Below are positions 38,041 through 49,679 of a DNA stretch of 64,000 nt, piece by piece. The notes beneath the pieces were generated by a model. The model was not told the origin of the DNA. It saw only the letters and a list, made by a program, of their open reading frames with translations, and made no database searches. The position numbers and the translations under genes were made by a program. Source of the DNA: Rhizophagus irregularis. Taxonomy: Eukaryota > Glomeromycota > Glomeromycetes > Glomerales > Glomeraceae. The first letter of the stretch is position 1. Each line of letters opens with the position of its first letter. The DNA lies in the NCBI RefSeq assembly GCF_026210795.1, contig NC_089444.1:3834501-3898500 (forward strand), written 5' to 3'.

Positions 38041-38091
38041 GCGTCAGGACGTCAGGTGTTGATTGACGATTGACACCTGACGTCCTGACGC
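38041..38091. repeat. Perfect 19-bp hairpin with 13-nt loop
   Basis: GCGTCAGGACGTCAGGTGT (38041-38059) is followed by a TGATTGACGATTG loop and the exact reverse complement (38073-38091). In such AT-rich DNA this GC-rich perfect stem is striking. It is most likely the core of a small foldback transposon, or the junction of an inverted duplication. No terminator role is expected in a fungal genome. Confidence 0.8.
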
Positions 38092-39478
38092 ACTTCACTT
38101 ATCGATTGACACGATTGATTAGTTATCATCTAACACATACAGTATCGGTACTTAATAAAATATTTAACTTTTATTGGTAAGAAGATATTGGAGAATACAT
38201 GTTGAAATGAATCAACATGAGCAGCTTTAAAATCAATTAAAGGAAGATGGAGTAAGATTTAGTTGAAAAATTCGTTAATAATTTAATATTTGTGCTGCTC
38301 GCAAACCTTCATTCCGCCTTCTTGCCGCAAAGCTAATTATTGCGAAACGCGTTCAAGCATGTAATTAAAAAGTTAATTATTATTCATTTAACTTGAGAAT
38401 ACAAGAATATTTGTATATTTGTATCTGAAAAGGATATGAATATCAATATTTCGATGTAATTTGAAAATCCAAAAAAATAATTTTTAGTTAGATTATAAAA
38501 AAAAATTTATTTTTCGGTTTGAACTAAAAAAAAATAAAACAATTAAAAAATTGTCTATTGAGAAAGAAGCGAAATAGATATATTTGTCAGTAATTTGATT
38601 AACTGTGGTCGTTAAATGATTGTTGGTAAAATGCAACAAAAAAGCTCGGAGCGTCCTTAACCTGCATTAATTTTTAATTTTTATTTTTTATTTTTTATTT
38701 TTTATTTTTTTTTAGATATTTCGTAATTTAGTTTATTATAACTTATCTAGGTGGTGGTATGTCCTTTTTTGCTTGTGTGGTGCTAGGTCATTTTAGTTTT
38801 TTGGCAGGCTCTCCCCTTAGGAAGTTCAACTCTTTCTTTGTGATTGTAGCTTGTGGCGAATTCTACTTTATTATAATTTTATGGTTTGATAGTAGCAAGG
38901 TATTCTAGTTTTCATTTAAGATATGTACATTTTAATTTGTATAGATGATTCTTCAATGACTCTTTCCCTTACTTAAAAGAATTCTAATAAAATAAAATTT
39001 ATTAAAATATAAATCAAAATTATTTTTATTCACGCTTGATAAATAAAATAAAGACATAAATAAAATAAAGACATTAAACAATAACCTACCAAATCTTTCT
39101 CTAGATTTTTGTATTTACTAAAAACTTCAAAATTCAACAAGATTCATCAACCATAATCACTACCTATCGGGTCTTCCTCTATAAAATTTCATATTCATTA
39201 TCATCTTCATTGGAAAAAGTCTTTTTCTAAAACTTCCATGTTTATTATATAATCTTTCTCCAAACTTTCATATTCATCAATATGTCAAATAAATCTAAAT
39301 CTATAAAAAAGAAGACTTTTTTAAAGATTTATTCAAATATATATACAGTATATATATATATAAACATAGTACTTTATCAGTCTTGAAAGTTTTAAATGCT
39401 TAATAAAACCGTCTTTATTATGCTTTAACGAAAAAAAAAATGGACTAACTTTTGATAAAAAATGGCAAAAGTTATACT
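38092..39478. other. Intergenic, no gene seen
   Basis: AT-rich DNA with (TA)n microsatellite near 39340-39362 and TTTTTATTTT repeats near 38675-38710. No supported coding frame. Confidence 0.4.
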
Positions 39479-39779
39479 AAGGCCACACAAATTCAATTTT
39501 TCGGTTTACGCAACATTGAAATTTAAAATCGACCCGGAGACCTGGGGTTTATTGTTTATTAATAAAAAAAGTTTTATATGTAAAATCGTGACATCTGATT
39601 GGTTGACTTTTAAAGGAGAGAGTATTTATTTTCGCTCCAAAGTTTTCAGCCACGTGATAAACATACCGTCAATAAAATTACGTCATGATCACGTGATAAA
39701 CTTTTTATATATAAACTTTTTTTAAAAAAGTGGCCCAGCCAGGTGAAGTGAACCGAAAAATCGAATTTGTATAGCCTAA
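39479..39779. mobile_element. Inverted-repeat element of about 300 bp
   Basis: AAGGCCACACAAATTCAATT at 39479, continuing to TTTTTCGGTTTAC, matches the inverse of the right end (GTGAACCGAAAAATCGAATT...TAGCCT, to about 39777) at most positions. I could not assign a clean target duplication. The element carries two CACGTGATAAAC motifs and a GATTGGTTGACTTTTAAAGG segment reminiscent of the MITE at 22592. An 87-codon frame crossing it is a by-product of the element. Confidence 0.6.
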
Positions 39780-41295
39780 AAATTCTTTAATAGGGCCGGA
39801 AAAACGATCAATAAGTTCCTATTTTACTTTTAAAGCGTTTCAAGCCGTTTCGTTTATAAATGCGGTATTATATTTACCCGCGTTTTTCAATTTTTGCCGA
39901 AATTTAGCCGACATTATCAATTTGGCCAGAATTAACGATAATTTCGGCCAAAATTACATTTTGAAGATCAATGATTTTAATTAAAAAAATAAAATTAATT
40001 AATTAATTTTGCCGATTATGAAAACTATACATGCATTATATACTTACTTACAAGATCGCATTCGCCTTGGTTACACTTGTAAAAACACAGATATATGTAA
40101 CAATATAATTGTCTAAAGAATAAACGAACTTCTTACATCAAAAGAATAAAAATTTGAAACTTTATAAGTTTACTAAATTTGCGTAAACTAATTATGCAAC
40201 TAATAATTAGATTAACTAGTCCAAATGAAACCTGTAACAGTTACTGAATTAGTCCACTTAAAAGAGTCCTAATTCTAAAAAAAAACACAACTTCCAAGAC
40301 TGCACTATTAACTGAGCCTATATGCCTGATGACCGTCTTGATACACGATACGCTTTATACTTGGTTAATCACATCATTTGTAATAAACGCCTTTATTACC
40401 CTGTTCAACTCCAGTCGGTTGCATACTCAATATAAACCATTCTATTGGTGAAATGCGTTTGACCGAAAAAACCCAAAAATTTTATGGGTCAGATATTTCA
40501 TGCGCTACATAAAAAATCAGACAAATCAAAATAAACAAAACCTGAACGAAAAATGTAACCGACCGGAATTGAACAAGGCTATTGCGTCTAAACAGACACC
40601 ATTTCACAAACCAATTCCGCTTGTCAACATCCCAATAGACATCCTCGACTAACATACTCAAAACTCTCAAGTGGCAATTTACTCAGAATTAATGTCCCTT
40701 GTAAAGCGAAGTGATGTCCTCAAGCAAAATCGACTGTTATATTATCTTTCTATAAACTGTTTGTCTTGATGTAAGATCTTTGAGTGATAGACTGCTAGAT
40801 TTACGATTGATTCGCTAATCACCACAGAAATGATTTTTGATACGCAACAATCACTTGAAATTTGGTTTGTTCTCTTTTATCTCGAAACCTTCCCTGCGCC
40901 ATTCCAAACCAGTCAAGGAAAAAAAAATCTTTTTGAAAATAAAAGACAATGGTGAAGGGAATAAGACCGGAACTGAGAAGACCAGAAGGAGAGCTTCACT
41001 ATGAATTTTAACTTAAAGCTATATTTCTTGCAATAGACCTTAGCCCACACCAGCTTTTTATAGGTATTTTGTTCGAAGAAAAACACCTTTTTTTTTGTAA
41101 AATCTTTATGCGAAACAACTCCAAAAACTTATAGATTTCCATAAAATTTATATCCCAGGTGTAGGAAAGAAAGATGAACAAGTTGGCCACTACAAAAACA
41201 TAAACTCCTACAAAAATGGCACCTTCATAACTCTCAAGTCTCAACCGTCTTTTTTCCTTCGTAAAATTTTGTTAAAGGATCGATAGGAGAGAGTT
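39780..41295. other. Intergenic, possible decayed minus-strand frames
   Basis: Two short minus-strand frames (40482-40670 and 41008-41244) are hydrophobic and aromatic-rich but have no splice partners and no recognisable domain. I do not call genes here. Confidence 0.35.
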
Positions 41296-41696
41296 CTTTT
41301 TAGTAGTGTTCCTAACGGAACGGGTCGACCCGGGTCATGTGACCCGACCCGACTTAAAAGCTCGGGTCGGGTTCAATAATTTTTATGACCCGGTGACCCG
41401 TATGACCCGACCCGGTTGACCCGAGTTATTAAACAAATACTAATTAATTATAATAAATGAATGATAACAAACCTCATAATATTACAAATCTATTAAATCT
41501 ATTATAATTTCATTAAGGTTTTATTATAATGCCGAAAAAATGGTGGTCGCTATTTTTTTTCCTTTGAAAATTCGGGTTTAGACCCGGGATATCTGGTCGA
41601 ACTATACTCGGGTCAGGTTTAGAGTCAAGACTTTTTCACTTTGGTCGGGTCGGGTATATCTTCAAAACCCGACCCGTTAGGAGCACTACTTTTTAG
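41296..41696. mobile_element. Second hAT-type MITE, 385 bp, 8-bp target duplication
   Basis: The element is 41304-41688, beginning TAGTGTTCCTAACGG and ending CCGTTAGGAGCACTA, with exact CTTTTTAG duplications at 41296-41303 and 41689-41696. Its ends share the dense GACCCG/CGGGTC subterminal motifs of the copy at 13027-13811. The middle is shorter and different, so the family is defined by its ends. It has no transposase and would need one in trans. Confidence 0.88.
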
Positions 41697-43383
41697 AGAT
41701 GATCTGCATTTTAAATCTAAATGGCGAAAATACAAGAAATTTTATTGCATGATTTTTGCATGGGCAAAATTAAAACAAGTTTAGCCGATCACCCATAAAA
41801 TCGAAAATTCTACAGAATCTTTCTGAAATAATGAAAATCCAAATATTTTGAAAAAAAAAGTTGTTTCTGTGTAATTGCGTATTTTTTTTTTTTTATACTT
41901 GGAATTTTGTTTATTTATTAGTTATTATAAATTAATAAATAATCTTTCATGATGCATCACGTGAAGTTCTCAAGATTTCTCTCTAGATATAATTTCATCA
42001 TATTTTTGTATTCATTAAAAAGCTATTATAATTAAATATCGTTCAACAACTTAATCTATCGCATATTCATTCGTGTTTAATACTTGTTAAAGTTACGTAA
42101 ACTTTCTTTTTTTTTAATACAAAAAAAAAAAAACTTTTAAACTAAGAAAAATCTAATAAAAAGGTATATTAGTGACAAGTAGGAGAGTTTGAGACTTTAC
42201 AATTACAGCAAGTTTAAAGATTCTTATTCAATATAAAGTCAAAATAATCTAAATATTTCATACAATTGAATTTTTCTAGAATTTTCTGGTCACGGGAACA
42301 TTGCCCAATAAAATCGCAAGGAAGCTTCTCTTGTCTGCACGTGATCTTCCAATAAAACCAGTTTTAGCTTTTTTTGCAAACGGTTTCCGTTTCCTAGTAT
42401 TATTATATTAATAATTTATCGTTATTATAATAAATATTAAAATATATATATATATAATCTTATGAATTGTACGAAGTATAAAAAAAAAATTCATTATCAA
42501 CACAATGGACACCAAGTAATTTAAAATAATAAAATAAATTATTTTATTTACGAAAACAATTTACAATGCGATTAGTCGATTACGTACGTTTCAAAAGCTT
42601 TTCCCTACGTGTGCGATATTACTAATTTAGTATAGTACAGTCAAAATTTGGAAGAACCTTTTTGTACTACCTAAGATCCCTATTATGTTCATTTAACAAA
42701 GAAGATGATCAAAGATATTTCTTTGTTGACCGCTTTTAGCGAAATCTTTCAAATAAATCTTGTATTACAATGTATAATAAAGATTATAAACATTATCGTT
42801 TTATAAATTTGTTATCTAACGAAATTTTTTTTTTATTTTGATTTAAAAGATAGAAAAAAATAATAATTATTTAATTAATCCAAATTTGGTTATATATCAA
42901 TGTGGTATACGCTAACCTAATTTCATTGATTAATCAAAGGCTTGAAAAATCGTGAAACCAAATAAAAAAATTATGTCTAACTTTTTTTGGTTCGTAAGCC
43001 TTTGAACATTGTTCTTTAAGAATGATAAAATCATTACACCACATCAACAGAACTTACTTTGTATTACGTTCATCGATGTTTGTTTTATCGAACTCCTTAA
43101 TTTTTTTGACATTTATCATTCTTTACTTTCCTCATCTGTTCTAGTGCCCAACATTCATTATAAATTAAATAATGGAAAAAAACAAACATCGATGAATGTA
43201 ATATAAAGTGAGTATTTGTTATTTAAGATTCATTTAAAATCTCGATAAATCTTAAAAATTCTTACATCTTCAATGACACTTGTCATAATTATATCATATA
43301 CTTGATTCATCTTCACTTTTCGTTTGAAGTTTCTCAGACAAACTATTCTTTTCAGCCAGAATTGGACGAGATACGATTGAAAC
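41697..43383. other. Intergenic, upstream region of the half-kinase gene
   Basis: No gene was seen. It contains the heat-shock-like site listed separately, CACGTGA motifs near 41959 and 42350, and a (TA)n run near 42441-42455. Confidence 0.4.
42274..42328. promoter_or_regulatory. Candidate heat-shock element
   Basis: TTCTAGAATTTTC at 42274-42286 fits the three-block heat-shock-factor consensus (TTC-nn-GAA-nn-TTC). A GAAGCTTC follows at 42321-42328. No heat-shock gene is visible nearby; the closest downstream start is the half-kinase gene 1.1 kb away. The match is good but short, so it may be chance. Confidence 0.35.
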
Positions 43384-44575
43384 ATGCAATACACATCTAA
43401 TCAAGACAAATCTAGTGAAGGTGAAGAAAAGATTTGTGAAATTTGTAAATTAAAATATTCATTCGAATCGTTTTGTGAACATTGTGTTCGAAAAGTTTTA
43501 GTAATGATTTTCCCAAGATATTTACCAAGAGATGTTGATGATTCAACAAAAAATGAATACAATAACATCGCTTATATGGCACCTGAAATTATTTTTGGAG
43601 GACAACGTACTCCCGAGTCTGACATCTATAGTTTTGGTATGCTTTTATTGGAAATCTCGTCTGGAAAAATACCGTACCATGGATATGTGCATAATAGTGA
43701 TTTGAAGGTGAAAGTATTCAGTGGAATGAGACCAAAAATTTTGCTGGAAGATCATTTGGAATATCATGAACTAATAAATCAATGCTTGGATGCAATCCCG
43801 TCAAAAAGACCTATTTTAGCAACTGTATTTGAAAAATTAAAAATTGATGAAAAGGATGTTTATGTCAACTCACAATCATTACAATCAAGCAGCCATACTA
43901 CTATAAGTGAAAATGGATTTAAAGGCTTACCGGAACCAAAAAATGCGACGCCAGGTAAAGAATTTATTATTATTTTTATTTCTTAATTGTGCAAATATTA
44001 AATATTATATTCTTTTATATTTTTAACAGAGGAACAAGAAGGTACCTATTCCTATTCTTACTTATTATCATTAAATGATAATTTAAAATGCTAATAATAT
44101 TATTTTATATTTATATATTTAAAATTTAAAGAATTTCATAAGGAACTGTTTAAATTAAATGAAGGTAAGTTGTATATTTTTACATTAAATATTCTTGTTG
44201 TTTCTTATAAAACGAACTTTTTTATAATATTTAATTTTAATAGATAAAGTCGATCCAAATTTACATCCTGATGATCAAGATGAATTAGAAATTCCTGAAC
44301 AAGGTAATTAATTACATTATCTTATTATTTTTTACCAATAAGATTATATTTTAAAAAACTAATATGATTTATAGTACATGCAGGTACAACAAAAAGTAAA
44401 CCGAAAACATCATTTAAAAGTAAGATTGATTATTCATTTTTTGGTGTATTTTTTTAAATCATTTTCAAACCAAATTAAACATTTATACACACATATTTAT
44501 ATAGGCATCAAGAAATTATTAAAAAAAAAAATCTTTAAGCTTAATACTCTATGGCTATATATCACCAAAAAGTAA
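43384..44575 (+). CDS. Protein with only the C-terminal half of a kinase
   Basis: Six exons join in frame: 43384-43954, 44030-44041, 44132-44164, 44244-44303, 44375-44419 and 44505-44575, giving 263 aa; exon 2 is a 12-nt micro-exon. The N-terminus has a two-Cys-pair ribbon (CEICKLKY, CEHC), common before kinase domains in Rhizophagus. It then jumps straight to the kinase activation-segment end: AYMAPEIIF, SDIYSFGMLLLEISSGKIPYHG, LINQCLDAIPSKRP. The N-lobe, HRD and DFG motifs are all missing, so it cannot phosphorylate. It looks like an internal deletion that kept the frame, followed by an acidic and then lysine-rich tail. It could be a binding module or simply a non-functional copy. The consistent splice phases argue that it is still a gene. 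Confidence 0.75.
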
Positions 44576-46276
44576 CGTAATTATAATATTAAGTATTTAA
44601 GTATTTATCATTAATAGTAATTTAATTACGGTATCATAATCGTATTCAATTCCTGCACTGGGCTTTTTTTTGCGTACAATACTTTTTAACTTATTTACTG
44701 CGATCAATTTCATTAACCAAAGGCTTACTTGATCGGCTTCTTTGATCCAAATTCAATTATCTTTTTTTTCAAATTTAAATCTTTATTCTTTACCTTTTCA
44801 TTAACACTAAATTGAAGTAAGGTGCGGTACAAGACAAAATTTTAAACTTTTTTCAAAAAAAAATTGTTATTATTAATCTAAGTTTTTTAGTAGTAGAAAA
44901 ATTTCGTTTCATTTTTTTTTTTTTTTAAGTTTTACTTGCATTCAAACACATTTATATTTATCATTCTTATTGTAGTTCTACTTAAATTAAATTATATTAA
45001 TCACGAAATCAATATAGAAACCTTTATAATTTAATTATTGTAACTTTTGCTTGATGTCTATCAGGAGCTTAGCCGCTGAGTAGACAGTATCTTATGAAAT
45101 TATTATATTATATAGTCCACGTATATAGTATTGAATTTATGAAAGTTGGCGGAGAAAATTCTAATTTTTAATGAAACCAACACAAAGTCCGCATCAAGGT
45201 TGCCTAAAACTAAAAGTTCAATCGCAAAGAAAGATGGGAACAAGCGTATAAATATATCAAACGACCGAGAAGACTGAGAAAAGTTTCAACGTGTCGTCAT
45301 AGAAACACAAAAAGAGAAGTAGAGAAGGCTGGTTTGGGACGAAAATGATGCAAAAACGGTGATACGTTATGTATCAGAAGTTTGTCCAAAACAAGGTCAA
45401 GTCGGAATTTTTAATTTTTACTTTTTTGTATGACGTAAACGTGACACCTGGAAAAATATTTGCCTTTTTTACTCATGAAGATTAAAATAGCTACATAATT
45501 CAATATAGTTTTTTCTTTTTAACTTACTATTAGATTAATTTTTTTTTCTTAGTTATAGTTTATTATTATTTAGCCGAGAAAGAAGAAAATAGATGATTAG
45601 TTAAACATCTACAGTATAGATTTTCATAGTAGACTTTTTTTTTTTTTGACAACTCGTAAACGCATTTCTTTATTATGTAAGTGCAATTAAGAACAAATTA
45701 CAGATTAAACGAAAGAAATACATTGAAATTGATGGCGTCAAGGACCAAAAATCTCTCCATACCGGGCGCTTCGGCCTTGGTCCGATTTTCATAGTAGTCT
45801 TTGTTATATATATATAGTATTAATACAGTCTCGTATAAAGCGAGGCGTTATATTATTATGTATGTATTTTGTATGTATATATATCTGATATCATAAATTA
45901 ATAAAGAGATGCGCGTTACCGACCAAAAAAAAAAATTACAAGCCGCTCTAAAAATCCGCGTAGGTCTGGTATATTTTATTTCACCCGACTAAATTTCAAA
46001 GGCTGAAAGGTTATTTGGCGGTTAGAAGGTAAACTTTTCATCCGAATTTCAGCAATCCAGTTAAATCTCGTTGATAACCTGTTATTCGGATAAACTATCT
46101 AAATATCCAGTATACATTCCGGATGATCCACCAAATGTGGTCAGATGATCCACAAAAACTGCAAATGAAATGTGATACAAATATTCTGTATAAAATTTTA
46201 TAGAGCATCCTGATTTAGAATAAATAAAAAAAATATAAATATGGCTTTGAAATTATGATTAACAAATAAAAAAAAA
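44576..46276. other. Intergenic, no gene seen
   Basis: AT-rich sequence with (TA)n microsatellites near 45808 and a short GGACCAA...TTGGTCC inverted pair at 45741-45782. No coding frame was supported. Confidence 0.4.
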
Positions 46277-47335
46277 ATGACTATTACAAAAATAATTAGA
46301 ATATTTTGCTTTTCAATATTAATAATAATTGAATCAATTATTTATTTTATACCTATAATCATCTTAAGTTTAATATCAAATTTCTTGATCACATTAATTT
46401 GGTATTTACCGTCAATATATCAATTATATTCATTTATTTTTATTAAAGGGAAACTTGATTTAAGAATAAGAATTTATTTATTTTTATTCTCACCTTTAAT
46501 TATTTTATTATATATTCCACTTTGTATCATAATTTTTATTGGATATATTATTAATATTATATTAATACGTCAATTAATAACAATTTTTTTAAGACCGGAA
46601 TATCCAATTTATTTATTCTCTTCAACTGCATCATTAATTCAATATTTTAATGATTCTATTGAATTAAAAGATATTTTAATATTTGAAATATTTATAAAAA
46701 TTATAAAATTTATAAAAAATTTTTGGAATTTTAATTCTATTAAAATTTCAAAAAAAATTCAAAATTATAAATTAATTATTTTTGAAATTATATTTCATAA
46801 AATAATCAATATTTTTGATTTTATTATAATATTTTTATTACTTATTATAATAATAATATTTTGGATAATAATTTCATTAATAGTAATGATTATTTATTGT
46901 TGTTTCACTTTACCAATTCAAGCATTTCATGATCAAATTGAAGAATTTTTAATGAATTATGAAATTTTTTTATCAACAATTTTTTTAAAAATTTTAATAT
47001 TTATAATATTTTTTCCAATATTTTATTTAATTGGTATTATTTATGCTTTTTTTATTATAATTATTTCTTATATTTTTTTATGGATTATTGAAACTATTAT
47101 TGAAATTTTTACTACTGTAATTGAAATTTATGATGAAAATGGTTTTTATTTTGTTATTAATTATTTTAAAATAATCATTTTTAAAATAATTTTATATTTA
47201 GATAATAATTTAATTGGATTAGGATTGGAAATTTTGATTTATTCTTGGTTTGATATTTATATTTATGATTTTGATGATTATGTATTACAAAAAGCGAATG
47301 TTATTATGAAGATTTTTGAATTGAGTCGACTTTAA
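46277..47335 (+). CDS. Ile/Phe-rich multi-pass membrane protein
   Basis: A single exon of 352 aa. Hydrophobic segments at about residues 5-50, 65-100, 180-215 and 235-275, with weaker ones later, suggest six or more membrane passes. Between them lie charged stretches (KGKLDLRIR near 60, FHDQIEEF near 220, IYDENGF near 290). The first 280 residues are overwhelmingly Ile, Leu and Phe, and codon use is extremely AT-rich, beyond its neighbours. No transporter signature or signal sequence was recognised. The layout of early paired helices, a polar segment and more helices recalls uncharacterised membrane proteins of plants and fungi, but I cannot make a firm family assignment. An intact uninterrupted frame of this length in such AT-rich DNA is strong evidence for a gene. 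Confidence 0.8.
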   Translation: MTITKIIRIFCFSILIIIESIIYFIPIIILSLISNFLITLIWYLPSIYQLYSFIFIKGKLDLRIRIYLFLFSPLIILLYIPLCIIIFIGYIINIILIRQLITIFLRPEYPIYLFSSTASLIQYFNDSIELKDILIFEIFIKIIKFIKNFWNFNSIKISKKIQNYKLIIFEIIFHKIINIFDFIIIFLLLIIIIIFWIIISLIVMIIYCCFTLPIQAFHDQIEEFLMNYEIFLSTIFLKILIFIIFFPIFYLIGIIYAFFIIIISYIFLWIIETIIEIFTTVIEIYDENGFYFVINYFKIIIFKIILYLDNNLIGLGLEILIYSWFDIYIYDFDDYVLQKANVIMKIFELSRL

Positions 47336-47551
47336 ACATAATTGGAAATAAATGGTTTTGTTATATAAGATGTGACACAAACTATTTGATCCCCAAATTT
47401 GGTAACGTCCCGGTCGTCACGACGTCACGTGATTCATATTACGTGTGTGAATTGTTTTTTTATTTTTCCTTCACGATTTTATATGATGATTATATTAATC
47501 AAGAATTAAAATTACTTCAATTATTAAAGTTGAAATAAATAAAAATTAACA

Positions 47552-47751
47552 ATGTTTTTTTTTAAAAAAAAAAATAATGAAATTACTTCTTTTCATCCAT
47601 CTTTTTCATATGATTTTTACTAAGCAACAAATACAACTATGGTAATTGTTATTCACCAAATGTATTTCCAGATTTATCCCGTCACAGAAGATCTTATGCT
47701 TCAATTAATAATACAAAAGGAATTATTTATTTAAACAATAAACACTTATAA
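47552..47751 (+). pseudogene. Small broken gene, one frameshift
   Basis: An ATG at 47552 opens 23 codons (Lys/Phe-rich, SFHPSFSYDFY) to a TAA. A second frame then continues for about 43 codons with a coherent pattern (NKYNYGNCYSPNVFPDLSRH) to a TAA at 47749-47751. The two fit as one ~66-aa protein broken by a small indel near 47618. No family was recognised. Confidence 0.35.
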
Positions 47752-49679
47752 AGCTAAGACATTTTTTTTTTAGTTCCGGACTATCATTTCCTTATATAAC
47801 CAACAAACCACGCCAAATCGAATGATCTGCGTGAGATCTTTGTTCCCTTTTCATACGGAAATTAAATTTTTTTTTTACAAATTTAGGAAAAAAGACAGGA
47901 TATTTACTGGTAACGCTGAAAACCTAATAATAAATGTTGAAAGAGTAATAATTAGGAATTAATAATAAAATGTTGTAAAAATGAGAGGTCGTGTAAAATG
48001 GTTAAACTCGAGAACGAGTTCGCTACAAAGGGAGAAAATTCTATATATAAAGATTGTGATGATTAAATTGAAAGTAAAGTGAGGAAAAATTAAATAAAGT
48101 TTGGCTTAATCAAAAAAGGTAAAACGAGTGTAAAACGTGACGATAAACATGACGATTATTTAAAAAAAAGTAGATCCTCAGAATCCACGGATCCACGTAA
48201 TTAACGCAGATTAGTGAGATTAGTGACGTATGATATACCAAAGAAATGGTCAACAAATATTTTGTGAAGACTACAATTAAACCAATAGATATCGTTCTAG
48301 AAAAATGCACCCATTTAAATTTCATTTAATCATGTCCATTGTAGATCGATTAATCTGAAGTCTTTTGATATTTCAAGTGTTTCGAGATTGACAGAACTTT
48401 GGACTAATTTTCAGATGAAAATTTCCCTGCAGAATAATATGAATATAATTAATATACCAATTATATAATGAAAGTTTGGAGCGACCTAACCATAAAAAAT
48501 TGTCGAATAATAATTGAATTACATAAATTTACTGTATGTTTCAGCCATATAAGTGTAAAGAGTTATTGTCTAAACATGACATATACTAACTCTAAACGTG
48601 GGGTGAGCATTGTTGAACGTGATCACTTGATCGCAGAGAAACATTTATTTCTTATGCAAGAATGCAAAATGCGGTTGAAACTAACCTTCCTCTAATGAAC
48701 AATGCAGAACTTGGGTTAAATATCTTCGTGTAGAAAATGAAAATACTTTCTACAGAAATCCTAATGAAATAGATAAGACGTTCATTTATATCAATACTAC
48801 TTGCAAAACGTTTAAAGCGAAAATAGAATTTATGAAAACTATTTTTTTGAATCCTAGTGTGTTTGTGACTTTTTGATGTTTGGATACAAACTTTTATGTA
48901 ATTTTAAATTTTCTTTTATTCTATTTTATTAATTGAGTTTTTACTGAATATAATTTAATAATTTAATATTATGTACGATTTTTAATTTGTAGATTTGATT
49001 TTTTATTTATTTAATCATGTAATGATGTAAACAATGTATATTATAAAAATTACATTGCTTAGTAAAATTAATAAATTTTTACTAATAATTTTTAATTTTA
49101 ATTTATATTGTATATTTTATTAAAATATTTTTTAATGCGTCAAATATAAAAAAAAGGATAGATATATTTATTGTGTCAATTTCAAATCGTAAAAAAGCCT
49201 TCATTGTAATTAAAGCTCAACCGTACTTGTTGTACCTCTGTTCTGTCGTTATGTTAAAATAAAAATAAAAATAAAAAAATCTGTAAAGCTACAAATAATA
49301 TAAAAATATGGATTGATGAAAATTATACCGAAAGAAGTTAAGCTTATATTAAATAATTACATTTCCCATACTTAATCAAATACGGTCAAGTCGGTCAACC
49401 GTATGACCGAAAAATTGCGTCACCTTTTTTTAATAATAAATACTCATCATATTAATCATTTCTTTTGCATAAATTTTTTGATTTTTTGATTTTTTGATTT
49501 TTTTATAATTTTATTTCGAAATACTGATATCATCATTATAAGCCACTGATCAAGATATTAGTAATGATGAATCCGCAGATGAATCTTACAAGTATATGTA
49601 TACCCTCAAAATTTCTTTTTAAAAATACTTCTTTCTCTAAAAATTCTTTTTTATCAACTTTACAAATTTATTTTCCAAA
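47752..49679. other. Intergenic with coding scraps
   Basis: At about 48590-48876 two successive plus-strand frames, the second with EQCRTWVKYLRVENENTFYR and ending at TGA 48874-48876, look like an old frameshifted exon. The rest is AT-rich, with TTTTTTGATTTTTTGA repeats near 49480-49505. No intact gene was seen. Confidence 0.35.

Noticed and set aside
39462..39725. 87-codon plus-strand frame
   Set aside because: It is contained in the inverted-repeat element at 39479-39779 and reads the element arm as protein.
45725..45790. GGACCAA...TTGGTCC inverted pair
   Set aside because: The arms are only 7-8 bp, the spacing is long and there is no target duplication, so it is not called as an element.
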